From Variovorax boronicumulans (GTDB taxonomy: Bacteria; Pseudomonadota; Gammaproteobacteria; Burkholderiales; Burkholderiaceae_C): a stretch of 64,000 bases of DNA. Position 1 is the stretch's first letter, and every line of letters starts with the position of its first letter. Below the pieces are notes generated by a model, which was not told the DNA's origin, searched no databases, and saw only the letters and a list, made by a program, of their open reading frames with translations. Location of the stretch: the NCBI RefSeq assembly GCF_029892485.1, contig NZ_JARXVG010000004.1, forward strand, positions 186,001 through 250,000, read 5' to 3'. Below are positions 20,079 through 29,615 of the stretch, one piece after another. The translations under genes and the position numbers were made by a program.

Positions 20079-20362
20079 AACGCCTGCTGATCGGCCTCGT
20101 GAAGGGCTACCGCCTGCTGCTGAGCCCCTGGCTCGGCCAGTCGTGCCGCTTCACGCCGACCTGCTCGGTGTATTCGATCGAGGCGCTGGAGGTGCACGGC
20201 GCGCTCAAGGGCAGCTACCTCACTCTGCACCGCATCGCGCGCTGCCAGCCCTGGTGCCAGGGCGGCCACGATCCGGTTCCACCGAAATCACCGTGTCGCA
20301 CTGACAAGTCAGGCTCGCTGTTTTCGTCTCTTCTCTCCTCCGACAAGAAGTCTTCGTCATGA
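20075..20362 (+). CDS. yidD: Membrane protein insertion efficiency factor YidD
   Basis: A 95-residue protein with an N-terminal amphipathic/membrane helix and the invariant cysteine block CRFTPTCSVYSIEAL plus RCQPWCQGGHDPVP. It assists YidC-dependent insertion of inner-membrane proteins. It overlaps rnpA and yidC by four bases on each side, so the three are translationally coupled. The C-terminal tail after KSPC is serine- and lysine-rich and lineage-specific. Confidence 0.95.
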   Translation: MKRLLIGLVKGYRLLLSPWLGQSCRFTPTCSVYSIEALEVHGALKGSYLTLHRIARCQPWCQGGHDPVPPKSPCRTDKSGSLFSSLLSSDKKSSS

Positions 20363-22056
20363 ACGATATCCGCCGCACGATCCTGTGGGTGATTTTTGGG
20401 TTCTCGCTGGTGCTGTTGTGGGACCAATGGCAGGTCTTCAACGGCAACAAGCCGACCTTCCTGCCGTCGAGCAAGCCGGCTGCCGTGGCCGCCGCCCCGG
20501 CAGCAGGCACGGCCGGCACTGGCAGCAACGGCGTGCCGACCGCATCCGCCGCCGCTGGCGGGAGCGCCGGTGCGGTGCCCACGCAGACCACGCCGGCCGC
20601 CCCCCGCGAGCAGGTCAGCGTGACCACCGACCTGTTCAAGGCCACCATCGACAGCGAAGGCGGCACGGTCAATCACCTCGAGCTGCTGAAGTACGACGAG
20701 GCCGACCGCACCAAGCATGTGGTGCTGTTCGAGAACGGCTCGCCGGCCACCCGCTACGTGGCGCAGACCGGGCTGCTGAACCCGGTCGATTCCGGCGACC
20801 GCTTCCCCAACCACCTGACGCCGATGACGGCGAAGGCCGGTCCGCGTGAAATGGCCAACGGCCAGAACACGCTCGAGGTGGGCTTCGAAAGCGCACCCGT
20901 GGGCGGCCTGAAGTACGTCAAGACCTATGTGTTCCACCGCGGCGACTACACCATCGGCGTGCGCCACGAAGTCGTGAACGTGAGCGACCAGCCGCGTGAC
21001 GCGCAGCTCTACATGCAGTTGCTGCGCCACGGCACCGTGGCCGCCGGCACCATGTTCGGCACCAACACCTTCACCGGTCCGGCCGCGTACACCAACGAGA
21101 AGAAGTTCCACAAGCTCGACTTCAAGGACATCGCCAAGGGCAAGATCGAACCGCCGCCGCCGGCCAACGACGGCTGGGTCGCGATGGTCCAGCATTACTT
21201 CGTGTCGGCCTGGCTACTGAAGGGCGACCCGGCCAGCGAACAGCTGCGCCGCGAATTCCGCGTGAAGGACCTGGGCGACAACCTCTTCACCGTCGCCATG
21301 GTGGCCACGCTGCCGAAGATCGCCCCCGGTGCCACGCAGGTCGTGAACAGCGCGCTGTTCGCCGGCCCCGAGGAAGAAAAGAAGCTCGAAGCCATTGCCC
21401 CGGGCCTGGACCTGGTGAAGGACTACGGCATCTTCGCGATCATCTCCAAGCCGCTGTACTGGCTGCTGAACCAGCTGCACGGGATCATCGGCAACTGGGG
21501 CTGGGCGATCGTGGCGCTGGTGGTGCTGCTGAAGGCGGCCTTCTACTGGCTCAACGCCAAGGCCTACGCCAGCATGGCCAAGATGAAGGCCATCAACCCC
21601 AAGATCATGGAAATGCGCGAGCGGCTGAAAGACAAGCCGCAAGAGATGCAGCAGGAAATGATGCGGATCTACAAGACCGAGAAGGTCAATCCGATGGGCG
21701 GCTGCTTCCCCATCGTGATCCAGATACCGGTGTTCATCGCCCTCTACTGGGTGCTGCTGTCGTCGGTCGAAATGCGCCACGCACCCTGGATTCTCTGGAT
21801 CACCGACCTCTCGGCACCGGACCCCTGGTACATCCTGCCGGTCGTGATGACGGCCACCTCGCTGTTCCAGACCTGGCTCAACCCGACGCCGCCCGATCCG
21901 ATGCAGGCCAAGCTGATGTGGATCATGCCGCTCGCGTTCAGCGTGATGTTCATCTTCTTCCCGGCCGGCCTGGTGCTGTACTGGATCACGAACAACGTGC
22001 TGTCGATCGCGCAGCAGTGGTTCATCAACAAGCGGCTGGGCGTGCTGGGCAAGTAA
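20359..22056 (+). CDS. yidC: Membrane protein insertase YidC
   Basis: A 565-residue insertase. An N-terminal membrane anchor (about 5-20) is followed by an Ala/Pro-rich linker, the large periplasmic beta-sandwich domain (about 85-350) and the conserved Oxa1-type core with five membrane segments (from about 375), including MGGCFPIVIQIPVFIALYW. It works alone and with SecYEG to insert inner-membrane proteins. Length is normal for the family. Confidence 0.98.
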   Translation: MNDIRRTILWVIFGFSLVLLWDQWQVFNGNKPTFLPSSKPAAVAAAPAAGTAGTGSNGVPTASAAAGGSAGAVPTQTTPAAPREQVSVTTDLFKATIDSEGGTVNHLELLKYDEADRTKHVVLFENGSPATRYVAQTGLLNPVDSGDRFPNHLTPMTAKAGPREMANGQNTLEVGFESAPVGGLKYVKTYVFHRGDYTIGVRHEVVNVSDQPRDAQLYMQLLRHGTVAAGTMFGTNTFTGPAAYTNEKKFHKLDFKDIAKGKIEPPPPANDGWVAMVQHYFVSAWLLKGDPASEQLRREFRVKDLGDNLFTVAMVATLPKIAPGATQVVNSALFAGPEEEKKLEAIAPGLDLVKDYGIFAIISKPLYWLLNQLHGIIGNWGWAIVALVVLLKAAFYWLNAKAYASMAKMKAINPKIMEMRERLKDKPQEMQQEMMRIYKTEKVNPMGGCFPIVIQIPVFIALYWVLLSSVEMRHAPWILWITDLSAPDPWYILPVVMTATSLFQTWLNPTPPDPMQAKLMWIMPLAFSVMFIFFPAGLVLYWITNNVLSIAQQWFINKRLGVLGK

Positions 22057-22081
22057 GCCGCACGAGCGCCTTCGCCACCGC

Positions 22082-22113
22082 AAAGGGCCGCATCCGCGGC
22101 CCTTTGCCTTTTT
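22082..22113 (+). terminator. Intrinsic terminator after yidC
   Basis: AAAGGGCCGC (22,082-22,091) and GCGGCCCTTT (22,096-22,105) form a perfect ten-base stem with a four-base loop, followed by GCCTTTTT. It ends the rpmH-yidC transcript just before mnmE. Confidence 0.85.
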
Positions 22114-22133
22114 GCTGAAAGAATCGCGCTGCC

Positions 22134-23546
22134 ATGACGCTTGCCCGCACCTCCGATCCCATCGTCGCCATCGCCACCGCCTCGGGGCGCGGGGCGGTGG
22201 GCATCGTGCGGGTGTCCGGCGCCCGGCTGGCGCCGCTGATCGAGGCGGTTTGCGGTCGCGCCCTCAAGCCGCGCGAAGCCACGTACCTGCCGTTCCGGGA
22301 CGCTGGCGGCGAGCCGGTCGATCACGGCCTGGCGATCCACTTTCCTTCGCCGAACTCCTTCACCGGCGAAGACGTGCTCGAGTTGCAGGCCCACGGCGGC
22401 ACGGTCGTGCTGCAGCTATTGCTGGCGCGTTGTCTGGAGGCAGCGGCCGAAGCCGAGCCGGTCAACGGGCGCCAGCGCCTGCCCGGCCTGCGGGTGGCGG
22501 AGCCGGGTGAATTCAGCCAGCGCGCCTTCCTCAACGGCAAGATCGATCTGGCCCAGGCCGAGGCGATCGCCGATCTGATCGACGCCAGCACCGAGGCCGC
22601 TGCCCGCAGCGCCGGGCGTTCGCTCTCGGGCGCTTTCTCGCGCGAGATCCACACGCTGCGCGATGCGCTGATCCATCTGCGCATGCTGGTCGAGGCGACG
22701 CTCGACTTCCCGGAAGAGGAGATCGACTTCCTGCAGAAGGCCGATGCGGCCGGCCAGCTGGTGCGGCTGCAGTCGCAACTGGCGGCGGTGCAGCAGCGCG
22801 CCAAACAGGGCGCGTTGCTGCGCGAAGGCATCAAGGTCGTCATCGCGGGCCAGCCGAACGCGGGCAAGAGCTCGCTGCTCAACGCCCTGGCCGGCGCCGA
22901 GCTGGCCATCGTGAGCGCGGTGGCCGGCACCACGCGCGACGTGGTCTCGCAAACCATCCAGATCCACGGCGTGCCGTTGCACGTGGCCGACACCGCCGGC
23001 CTGCGCGAGAGCACCGACGAGGTCGAGCAGATCGGCGTGGCGCGCGCCTGGGGGCAGATCGAGAGCGCCGACGCCGTGCTGTTCCTGCACGACCTGACGC
23101 GCGCCGACCAGCCGGACTACGCCGCCGCCGATGCGGAGATCCTGCGCGGGCTGCAAGGCAAGCTCCCCGCGAGCGTGCCGGTGCTCGATGTCTGGAACAA
23201 GCATGACGCCGCACCCGCCGCCGCCACGCCCGCCCAAGGCATCGCGCTGTCGGCAAAGACTGGCCTCGGCATCGAGGCGCTGCGCGAGCAGTTGCTGGCG
23301 ATGGCCGGCTGGCAGTCCGTGCCCGAGGGCGTCTACCTCGCGCGAGCGCGCCACGTGCAGGCGCTGGGCCGGGTCGAGACGCATCTGGCGCTCGCCGCCA
23401 GCCACCTCGCGGCCCAGGCGCAGCTCCTCGACCTGCTGGCCGAAGAGCTGCGCTTGGCGCAGAACGCGCTCAACGAGATCACCGGGGAGTTCGGCGCGGA
23501 CGACCTGCTGGGCGTCATCTTTTCGCGCTTCTGTATCGGCAAATAG
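22134..23546 (+). CDS. mnmE: tRNA uridine-5-carboxymethylaminomethyl modification GTPase MnmE
   Basis: A 470-residue GTPase that with MnmG modifies the wobble uridine of certain tRNAs. The N-terminal tetrahydrofolate-binding domain ([21 protein letters not shown]) is followed by a helical domain holding the Ras-like G domain: [20 protein letters not shown] and an NKHD-type motif (WNKHD). The C-terminus ends with the essential CIGK. It is separated from yidC by a terminator, so it probably has its own promoter. Confidence 0.97.
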   Translation: MTLARTSDPIVAIATASGRGAVGIVRVSGARLAPLIEAVCGRALKPREATYLPFRDAGGEPVDHGLAIHFPSPNSFTGEDVLELQAHGGTVVLQLLLARCLEAAAEAEPVNGRQRLPGLRVAEPGEFSQRAFLNGKIDLAQAEAIADLIDASTEAAARSAGRSLSGAFSREIHTLRDALIHLRMLVEATLDFPEEEIDFLQKADAAGQLVRLQSQLAAVQQRAKQGALLREGIKVVIAGQPNAGKSSLLNALAGAELAIVSAVAGTTRDVVSQTIQIHGVPLHVADTAGLRESTDEVEQIGVARAWGQIESADAVLFLHDLTRADQPDYAAADAEILRGLQGKLPASVPVLDVWNKHDAAPAAATPAQGIALSAKTGLGIEALREQLLAMAGWQSVPEGVYLARARHVQALGRVETHLALAASHLAAQAQLLDLLAEELRLAQNALNEITGEFGADDLLGVIFSRFCIGK

Positions 23547-23646
23547 CGACATATGGCGCCGCGCCGGATGACGAAACGTAAACACTTGTAGCCGAAACGC
23601 GCGGCCTTCGCGATACTTCGGCTCACATGCGGGGGTCGAAGAAAAA

Positions 23647-24108
23647 ATGTCCATCCAGAACCTGAGCCGCGCCATCGCGGAAAACACGAGCTCCGACGCT
23701 TTTGCGTTGACGTTCACCGTCCAGCAATGGGACACGGTGGCCGGTTACCTGCAGCCCATCGACACCGGCGTCGGCGACGTGCTGATCGAGCAGAACACGC
23801 CGGATCGTTCGGTGTTCTTCGTGGAAAGCGGGGGCATCAGCGTGCACCGCGTCAGCAGCAAGGAACAGATGCGGCTGGCCGTGCTCACGCCGGGTTCGGT
23901 GGTGGGTGAAGGTGCTTTTTTCTCGCGCCAGCCGCACGCGGCCAATGTGGTCGTCACCAGCGCGGGGCGCGTCTGGCGCCTCACGGCGATCCGCTTTGCG
24001 GAAATGTCGAACCGGCAGCCCAACATGGCGCTGGAAATTGCGATGGCGCTCGGTGGCGTGATCGCCAAACGCATGGCCCATCGCTCCAAGCGCGTTGCGG
24101 TGACCTGA
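23647..24108 (+). CDS. Cyclic-nucleotide-binding-domain protein without DNA-binding domain
   Basis: A 153-residue protein made almost wholly of one cNMP-binding beta-roll (GVGDVLIEQNTPDRSVFFVESG ... in two halves; phosphate-binding cassette around VGEGAFFSRQPHAANV). The cassette has His where cyclic-nucleotide binders usually have Arg, so it may bind another ligand or none. There is no helix-turn-helix, so it is not a CRP-type transcription factor. It stands alone between mnmE and a zinc-ribbon gene; function unknown. Confidence 0.8.
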   Translation: MSIQNLSRAIAENTSSDAFALTFTVQQWDTVAGYLQPIDTGVGDVLIEQNTPDRSVFFVESGGISVHRVSSKEQMRLAVLTPGSVVGEGAFFSRQPHAANVVVTSAGRVWRLTAIRFAEMSNRQPNMALEIAMALGGVIAKRMAHRSKRVAVT

Positions 24109-24201
24109 GACCTCTTGGCGCAGGCCGACCAGAGTCGATCAGCAGGCCGCATTCCTCAGCAAATTCCGTTTTCGATTCCGAGAGTAGTCAGTAAGTAAGC
24201 C

Positions 24202-25137
24202 ATGGCCTTGATCTGTCCGGTCTGCAGCACGGAAAACCGTGAGGGCGCGAATTTCTGCAAGAGCTGTGGCACGACGCTGTCCGCAACGGCGAGCCGTATT
24301 CCTTCTCCCCCCAGCCCGGAAGGCCAGGCCGACCGCGAGTGGGCCACCACCGCGCCCGCCCAGTTGCGAGCACCGACGATCCCGGCACCGCTGTTCGACC
24401 TCCCCGAACCTGTACCGTCCTCCCGCGGCTTTTTCGGCAAGGCGTCCGCCGACGAGCGAACCGCGATCCTGGCGCCCGGCCAGTCGTCCGCGCCGTCCTC
24501 GTCCTCCCGCGCCGAGCGCGCCGAACGGAAGCGTTCGCGCACCAAGGTGCCTCGGCCGCCCGAGCCCCCCGAACCGCCCTTGCGCCAGCGGGGCCTCGTG
24601 CTGTGGCTGGGCCTGCTGGTGGTCGCCGTGGTGATGGTTGTCGCGGGCTGGTATGGCTATGGCTCCCGCAAGACGGCCGAGCCGGTCGACGCGCCGCCAC
24701 CGCCCGTTGCCGCGCCTGCGGCGGCGCCTACCGCACCGCCAGCCGTCGAGCCGCCGCCCCTTGAGACAGTGGCACCGGCGGCACCGGCAGCACCGGAGAC
24801 GCCCGCCGTCGAGATGCCGGCGGCAGAAGCGGCGCCCGTTTCGCCAGCGGCAGCGCCCAAGCCTGCTGCCAAGCCGCGCAAGCAAGCGGCGGCCGCGCCG
24901 CAGGCCGCTGCACCCGAAGCCGCGGCACCCGCCGCTGCAACGGCCCCACCGCCGCCGGCCCCGGCCGCCCCCGCCGAACCGCAGGCCCTGTGCGCTGACC
25001 GCAACTTCATCGCCAAGGCGCAGTGCATGGCGACGCAGTGCCTCAAGCCCGAGTTCAAGGCCCATGCGCAGTGCGAAGCGGTGCGGCGCCAGCAGCGCGT
25101 CGAGGAAGAAAAGCGCAACCCCACGCTGATCAATTAG
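24202..25137 (+). CDS. Zinc-ribbon, single-pass membrane protein with Ala/Pro-rich periplasmic part
   Basis: A 311-residue protein. It starts with a double-CxxC zinc ribbon (CPVCSTENREGANFCKSC, residues 5-22), continues with a charged, proline-rich cytoplasmic stretch, and has one membrane helix at about 134-155 (LWLGLLVVAVVMVVAGWYG). About 90 residues of Ala/Pro repeats follow, and then a short C-terminal domain with four cysteines (LCADRNFIAKAQCMATQC). This layout suggests signalling or scaffolding across the inner membrane. No function is assigned. Confidence 0.8.
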   Translation: MALICPVCSTENREGANFCKSCGTTLSATASRIPSPPSPEGQADREWATTAPAQLRAPTIPAPLFDLPEPVPSSRGFFGKASADERTAILAPGQSSAPSSSSRAERAERKRSRTKVPRPPEPPEPPLRQRGLVLWLGLLVVAVVMVVAGWYGYGSRKTAEPVDAPPPPVAAPAAAPTAPPAVEPPPLETVAPAAPAAPETPAVEMPAAEAAPVSPAAAPKPAAKPRKQAAAAPQAAAPEAAAPAAATAPPPPAPAAPAEPQALCADRNFIAKAQCMATQCLKPEFKAHAQCEAVRRQQRVEEEKRNPTLIN

Positions 25138-25244
25138 CTCGCCCCCAGGCTGCGCGGCACTTCGTGTCCGCTTCGCCAACCCCCTGCCGGGGGCAATACC
25201 TGCGGCCCGGCAGAGCCGGTTCCGCGGTATTCCCGAAGAAGACG
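25138..25244. repeat. Dispersed GC-rich intergenic repeat, copy A
   Basis: About 100 bases that closely match, in opposite orientation, the space after the exporter gene at 32,064-32,175. Shared blocks include GCACTTCGTGTC, CCGGGGGCAA and AGCCGGTTCCGCGGT. It is a REP-like element, probably present in many copies in the genome. No gene is here. Confidence 0.7.
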
Positions 25245-27230
25245 CTAGCCTTTTTGAAGGCGGTCGATGGCGATGGCCAGCGCGGTGGGCTTGCCGGACA
25301 GCACCAGCGTGTCCCCATCCGTCAGCACGGTTTCGCTCGTGGGCACGCGGGCCTGGCCGTCCTGGCGGCGCACGGTGGCGACGCGCACGCCCAGCGTCTC
25401 CAGCGCCAGCCGCTCCAGCGTCTGGCCGATGGCGCGCGCGCCGGGGGTCAGGGTGAAGCTGTTGAGCCGCTCGTGATCGATCTCGTCGGCGTTGTCGTCG
25501 TCGGCGCCGTGGAAGTAGCCGCGCAGCAGGTTGTAGCGCGCATCGCGCTGGTCCTGCACCACGCGGATCACGCGCCGCATCGGTACGCCGACCAGCGCCA
25601 GCGCATGGCTCGCGAGCATCAGCGAACCTTCGATGGCCTCGGGCACCACCTCGGTCGCGCCGGCCGCCTGCAGCTTCTCCAGGTCGTGGTCGTCCTGCGT
25701 GCGCACGATCACCGGCACGTGGGCCGCGTGGGCACGCGTGTTGGCCAGCACCTTCATCGCGCCGGGCACGTCCAGGTACGTGACGACGACGGCGCTGGCG
25801 CGCGCGAGGCCCGCGGCCATCAGCGCCTGCAGCCGGGCCGCGTCGCCGAACACCACCGAATCGCCGGCGGCGGCGGCCTGGCGCACGCGGTCGGGGTCCA
25901 GGTCGAGCGCCATGTACGGAATGCCTTCGCGCTCCAGGATGCGCGCCAGGTTCTGCCCGCAGCGCCCGTAGCCGCAGATGATCACGTGCTTGGCGGTGTT
26001 GATGGTCTTGCGCGCGATGCTGGTCATCTGCAGCGACTGCTGCAGCCAGTCGCTGGCCACCAGCTTTCGCACGATGGCGTTGCTGTACATGATGATGAAC
26101 GGCGTCGCGAGCATCGACAGCACCATCGACGCCAGCACCGGGTTCGCGAGCCAGGGCGGCAGCAGGCTGCGGTCTTGTGCGAGCGTCAGCAGCACGAAGC
26201 CGAATTCGCCGGCCTGCGCGAGGTACAGGCCGGTGCGCAGCGACACGCCCGAGGTCGCGCCCAGCACCCGCGCCAGCACCGTCACCAGCGCCAGCTTGAA
26301 GAAGAGCGGCACCAGCAGCAGCACGCCCACCAGGAGCCAGCGTTCGACCACGATGTGCCAGTCGAGCGACATGCCGACGGTGATGAAGAAGAGGCCCAGC
26401 AGCACGTCGTGGAACGGGCGGATGTCGGTCTCGACCTGGTGCTTGTATTCGGTCTCCGACACCAGCATGCCGGCGATGAAGGCGCCCAGCGCGAGGCTCA
26501 GGCCGGCAAGCTCGGTCAGCCAGGCCAGGCCCAGCGTGATCAGCAGCACGTTCAGGATGAAGAGCTCTTCGCTGCGCCGCCGGGCAACGATGGTGAGCCA
26601 CCACCGCATCACACGCGGTCCGCCGTAGAGCAGGAGGCCGATGAGGAACGTGGCCTTCAGCAGCGCGAGCCCGAGCGCCTTGGCCAGCGCCTCGGGCGGT
26701 GCGCCCAATGCGGGAATCAGCACCAGCAGCGGCACCACCGCCAAGTCCTGGAACAGCAGCACGCCCATCACCCGCTTGCCGTGCTCGCTCTCGAGTTCGA
26801 GCCGCTCGGACATTAGCTTGACCACGATGGCGGTGCTGCTCATGGTGAGCGCGCCCGACAGCGCCAGCGCCGTCTGCCAGCCCAGGCGCCAGGCCGGCGG
26901 CAGCTGCGTGGCGATGATCAGGGCGCCGGCCGTGGCGATCGCCATCGTCAGCAGCACCTGCAGGAGTCCGAGCCCGAACACGTGCTTGCGCATCGCCCGC
27001 AGCTTGGGCAGGCTGAATTCGAGCCCGATGACGAACATGAGGAACACCACGCCGAATTCGCCCAGGTGCCGGATGCCCTCGGAGTTCTGCGCCAATGCGA
27101 ACGCATGCGGCCCGATCAGCACGCCTGCCGAGAGATACCCCAGCATCGGCGGCAGCTTGAGCGAACGGCAGACCACCACGCCGATCACCGCGGCCAGCAA
27201 ATACAACAGCGTGAGATCGAACGAAGACAT
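25245..27230 (-). CDS. KefB/KefC-like monovalent cation:proton antiporter (CPA2)
   Basis: A 661-residue protein. The first ~380 residues are a Na+/H+ exchanger-type domain with 12 or so membrane segments (PPMLGYLSAGVLIGP, GLEFSLPKL, ALGAFIAGMLVSETEY). This is followed by a TrkA-N nucleotide-binding domain (VIICGYGRCGQNLARIL, about 405-530) and a TrkA-C domain at the C-terminus. It is expected to exchange K+ or Na+ for H+ across the inner membrane, gated by NAD(H) or a thiol adduct. The ATG at 27,230 is the true start; upstream in-frame sequence belongs to the opposite strand's kdsD. It diverges from kdsD. Confidence 0.9.
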   Translation of the reverse strand: MSSFDLTLLYLLAAVIGVVVCRSLKLPPMLGYLSAGVLIGPHAFALAQNSEGIRHLGEFGVVFLMFVIGLEFSLPKLRAMRKHVFGLGLLQVLLTMAIATAGALIIATQLPPAWRLGWQTALALSGALTMSSTAIVVKLMSERLELESEHGKRVMGVLLFQDLAVVPLLVLIPALGAPPEALAKALGLALLKATFLIGLLLYGGPRVMRWWLTIVARRRSEELFILNVLLITLGLAWLTELAGLSLALGAFIAGMLVSETEYKHQVETDIRPFHDVLLGLFFITVGMSLDWHIVVERWLLVGVLLLVPLFFKLALVTVLARVLGATSGVSLRTGLYLAQAGEFGFVLLTLAQDRSLLPPWLANPVLASMVLSMLATPFIIMYSNAIVRKLVASDWLQQSLQMTSIARKTINTAKHVIICGYGRCGQNLARILEREGIPYMALDLDPDRVRQAAAAGDSVVFGDAARLQALMAAGLARASAVVVTYLDVPGAMKVLANTRAHAAHVPVIVRTQDDHDLEKLQAAGATEVVPEAIEGSLMLASHALALVGVPMRRVIRVVQDQRDARYNLLRGYFHGADDDNADEIDHERLNSFTLTPGARAIGQTLERLALETLGVRVATVRRQDGQARVPTSETVLTDGDTLVLSGKPTALAIAIDRLQKG

Positions 27231-27269
27231 GGGTGCGGATGCTAGAGCAAGAGCCGTGCGCGTGCGGTC

Positions 27270-27375
27270 CGGAGGAAACGAGTCGAGCGCCGCCGGGCCG
27301 CCCCAAGGCGCGAGCGGCCCCCTCGGGGGGCAGCGAGGACACGCAGTGCCGGGCGTGGGGGCAACACTCTGCCCC
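27270..27375. repeat. GC-rich repeat of a second family upstream of kdsD
   Basis: The sequence begins GAGCGCCGCCGGGCCGCCCC and carries a CCCCCTCGGGGGG hairpin. The GCCGGGCCGCCCCAAG block also occurs at 38,563-38,578. It is probably another dispersed intergenic element. The kdsD promoter must lie in or beside it. Confidence 0.5.
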
Positions 27376-27389
27376 GTAAAATCCCGCGG

Positions 27390-28391
27390 ATGAGTTCCCG
27401 CCCCGCCCCGGCCCCCGTGGTCGACCCCGAAGCCATCCTCGCTCGGGCACGCGTCACTTTCGACATCGAAGCCGAAGCCGTCCTCGGCCTCAAGGACCGC
27501 GTCGGTCCCAGCTTCGTCGATGCCGTGCGCAAGATCCTCGAAGTGCGCGGCCGCGTGGTCGTGATGGGCATGGGCAAGAGCGGCCACGTCGGCCGCAAGA
27601 TCGCCGCCACCCTCGCCTCTACCGGCACGCCCGCGATGTTCGTGCATCCGGCCGAGGCCAGCCATGGCGACCTGGGGATGATCAAATCGGTCGACCTTGT
27701 GCTGGCGATCTCCAACAGCGGCGAGGTCCAGGAACTCACGGTGATCCTGCCCGTGGTCAAGCGCCAGGGCGTGCCGCTGATCGCCATGACCGGCCGCGCC
27801 GATTCGACGCTCGGGCGCCATGCCGACATCGTGCTCGACGCCGGTGTTTCCAAGGAAGCCTGCCCCCTCAACCTCGCGCCCACCGCGAGCACCACTGCCC
27901 AGATGGCGATGGGCGACGCATTGGCCGTGGCACTGCTCGATGCGCGCGGTTTCGGCTCCGAGGATTTCGCGCGCTCGCACCCCGGCGGCGCGCTGGGCCG
28001 CAAGCTCCTGACGCATGTGAGCGACGTGATGCGCTCGGACGGCGAAGTGCCGCGCGTCGCGCCCACCGCCACGTTGAGCGAACTGATGCGCGAGATGAGT
28101 TCCAAGGGGCTCGGCGCCACTGCCGTGGTCGACGCCGACGGCCGCGCGATCGGAATCTTCACCGACGGCGACCTGCGCCGGAAGGTAGAGACCGGTGCCG
28201 ACCTGCGTGCGCTGACGGCGGCCGAGGTTATGCATCCCGGCCCCCGCACGCTGCGCGCCGACGCGCTCGCCGTCGAGGCGGCCGAGTTGATGGAGAACCA
28301 CCGCATCACCAGCGTGCTGGTCGTCGACGCGGCTGGCCTGCTGGTCGGCGCGCTGAGCACCAACGACCTGATGCGCGCGAAAGTCATCTGA
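27390..28391 (+). CDS. kdsD: Arabinose-5-phosphate isomerase (KDO pathway)
   Basis: A 333-residue enzyme converting ribulose-5-phosphate to arabinose-5-phosphate, the first step towards KDO of lipopolysaccharide. The SIS domain (about 40-175) has GMGKSGHVGRKIAATLASTG and the ISNSGEVQEL loop. Two CBS domains (about 210-330) follow. Size and domain order match KdsD/KpsF. It is directly followed by kdsC (stop and start overlap as TGATG) and lptC, an LPS supply operon. Confidence 0.96.
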   Translation: MSSRPAPAPVVDPEAILARARVTFDIEAEAVLGLKDRVGPSFVDAVRKILEVRGRVVVMGMGKSGHVGRKIAATLASTGTPAMFVHPAEASHGDLGMIKSVDLVLAISNSGEVQELTVILPVVKRQGVPLIAMTGRADSTLGRHADIVLDAGVSKEACPLNLAPTASTTAQMAMGDALAVALLDARGFGSEDFARSHPGGALGRKLLTHVSDVMRSDGEVPRVAPTATLSELMREMSSKGLGATAVVDADGRAIGIFTDGDLRRKVETGADLRALTAAEVMHPGPRTLRADALAVEAAELMENHRITSVLVVDAAGLLVGALSTNDLMRAKVI

Positions 28392-28939
28392 TGCCGCTCG
28401 CGTTCCAGGCCGAAACATTGCTCGCTGCGCAGGATGTCCGCATCGTCTTCTTCGACATCGATGGCGTGCTGACCGACGGCGGCGTCTACTTCACCGAGCA
28501 CGGCGAAACCCTCAAGCGCTTCAGCATCCTCGATGGCTACGGCCTGAAGCTGCTGCGCCTGGCGGGCATCGTGCCGGCCGTGATCACGGGGCGCGACTCC
28601 AAGCCGCTGCGCGTGCGGCTCGAGGCGCTGGGCATCGAGCACGTGCGCTACGGCACCGAGGACAAGCTGCCCGCTGCGCAAGTCATGCTCGAACAGCTCG
28701 GCTTCACCTGGGCGCAAGCCGCGGCCATCGGCGACGACTGGCCCGACCTGCCGGTGCTCACCCGTGTCGGCTTTGCGGCGGCGCCGGCCAATGCGCACGT
28801 CGAGGTGCGCGACATTGCACGCTACGTCACCCAGGCGCGCGGCGGCGAAGGCGCGGCGCGCGAATTCTGCGACCTGCTGCTCACTGCCTGCGGCCAGTAC
28901 CGGCACCTGCTCGACGCCGCGCGGGGCCCGAACCCATGA
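28391..28939 (+). CDS. kdsC: 3-deoxy-D-manno-octulosonate 8-phosphate phosphatase
   Basis: A 182-residue HAD-family phosphatase that removes the phosphate from KDO-8-phosphate in the cytoplasm. Motif I is FFDIDGVLTDG (Asp nucleophile and acid), with a Thr-Gly-Arg-Asp loop (VITGRDS) and a GDDWPDLPVL acidic motif. No cap domain, as usual for the tetrameric KdsC. It overlaps kdsD at the start and lptC at the end. Confidence 0.95.
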   Translation: MPLAFQAETLLAAQDVRIVFFDIDGVLTDGGVYFTEHGETLKRFSILDGYGLKLLRLAGIVPAVITGRDSKPLRVRLEALGIEHVRYGTEDKLPAAQVMLEQLGFTWAQAAAIGDDWPDLPVLTRVGFAAAPANAHVEVRDIARYVTQARGGEGAAREFCDLLLTACGQYRHLLDAARGPNP

Positions 28940-29598
28940 ACAACCTGAAAAGCGCGTGGGGCCTGGTGCGCGACGTGCTCGACCGCGCGACGATCTACCT
29001 TCCGATCATCCTGACGGCGGCCGTGGCGCTGGGCACCTACTGGCTGGTGCGCAACGCGCCCAAGCTGCTGGAGCCCAGTGCCAAGGTGGCGCCCACGCAT
29101 GAGCCCGACTACTTCATGCGCGACTTCGTGATCAAGAACTTTCTGCCCAACGGCGACCTGCGCAGCGAACTGCACGGCAAGGAAGGCCGGCACTACCCGG
29201 ACACCGACACCGTCGAGGTCGACGATGTGAACATGCGTTCCGTCTCGCCGCAGGGCTATACGACGCGTTCCACGGCCAAGCGGGGAATCTCGAATTCGGA
29301 CGGCAGCGAGATCCAGCTGTTCGGCAACGCGGTCGTCATTCGCGATCCTTCGGTGGGCGCGAACGGCAAGCCGACGCCACGCCTGGAGTTCCGAGGCGAA
29401 TTCCTGCATGCCTTCCTCGACACCGAGCGGGTGACGTCGAACCAGCCGGTCACGCTGATCCGAGGCACCGACCAGTTCACCGCCGACAACCTCGACTACG
29501 ACAACCTGAGCGGCGTGGCCAACCTGACCGGCCGGGTGCGCGGGCTCTTGGTGCCGTCGGCGGCCGCGCCCGCGGGCGGCGGCAAGAAGCCGCGCTGA
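28936..29598 (+). CDS. lptC: LPS export ABC transporter periplasmic protein LptC
   Basis: A 220-residue bitopic protein: one N-terminal membrane helix (about 20-37, YLPIILTAAVALGTYWLV) and a periplasmic beta-jellyroll of the LptA/LptC type. It links the LptBFG transporter to the LptA bridge that carries LPS to LptD (also in this window, at 44,842). It overlaps kdsC by four bases. LptA and LptB, which usually follow, are absent here. Confidence 0.9.
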   Translation: MNNLKSAWGLVRDVLDRATIYLPIILTAAVALGTYWLVRNAPKLLEPSAKVAPTHEPDYFMRDFVIKNFLPNGDLRSELHGKEGRHYPDTDTVEVDDVNMRSVSPQGYTTRSTAKRGISNSDGSEIQLFGNAVVIRDPSVGANGKPTPRLEFRGEFLHAFLDTERVTSNQPVTLIRGTDQFTADNLDYDNLSGVANLTGRVRGLLVPSAAAPAGGGKKPR

Positions 29599-29615
29599 AG
29601 AAGACACAACCACGC

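Noticed and set aside
24139..27450. An 1,103-codon minus-strand frame with AGRRR-rich composition
   Set aside because: Out-of-frame shadow of the antiporter and neighbouring genes; no domain and no ribosome site.
27231..28418. N-terminal extension of the antiporter frame over kdsD
   Set aside because: The real antiporter starts at 27,230; the extension is antisense to kdsD and kdsC.
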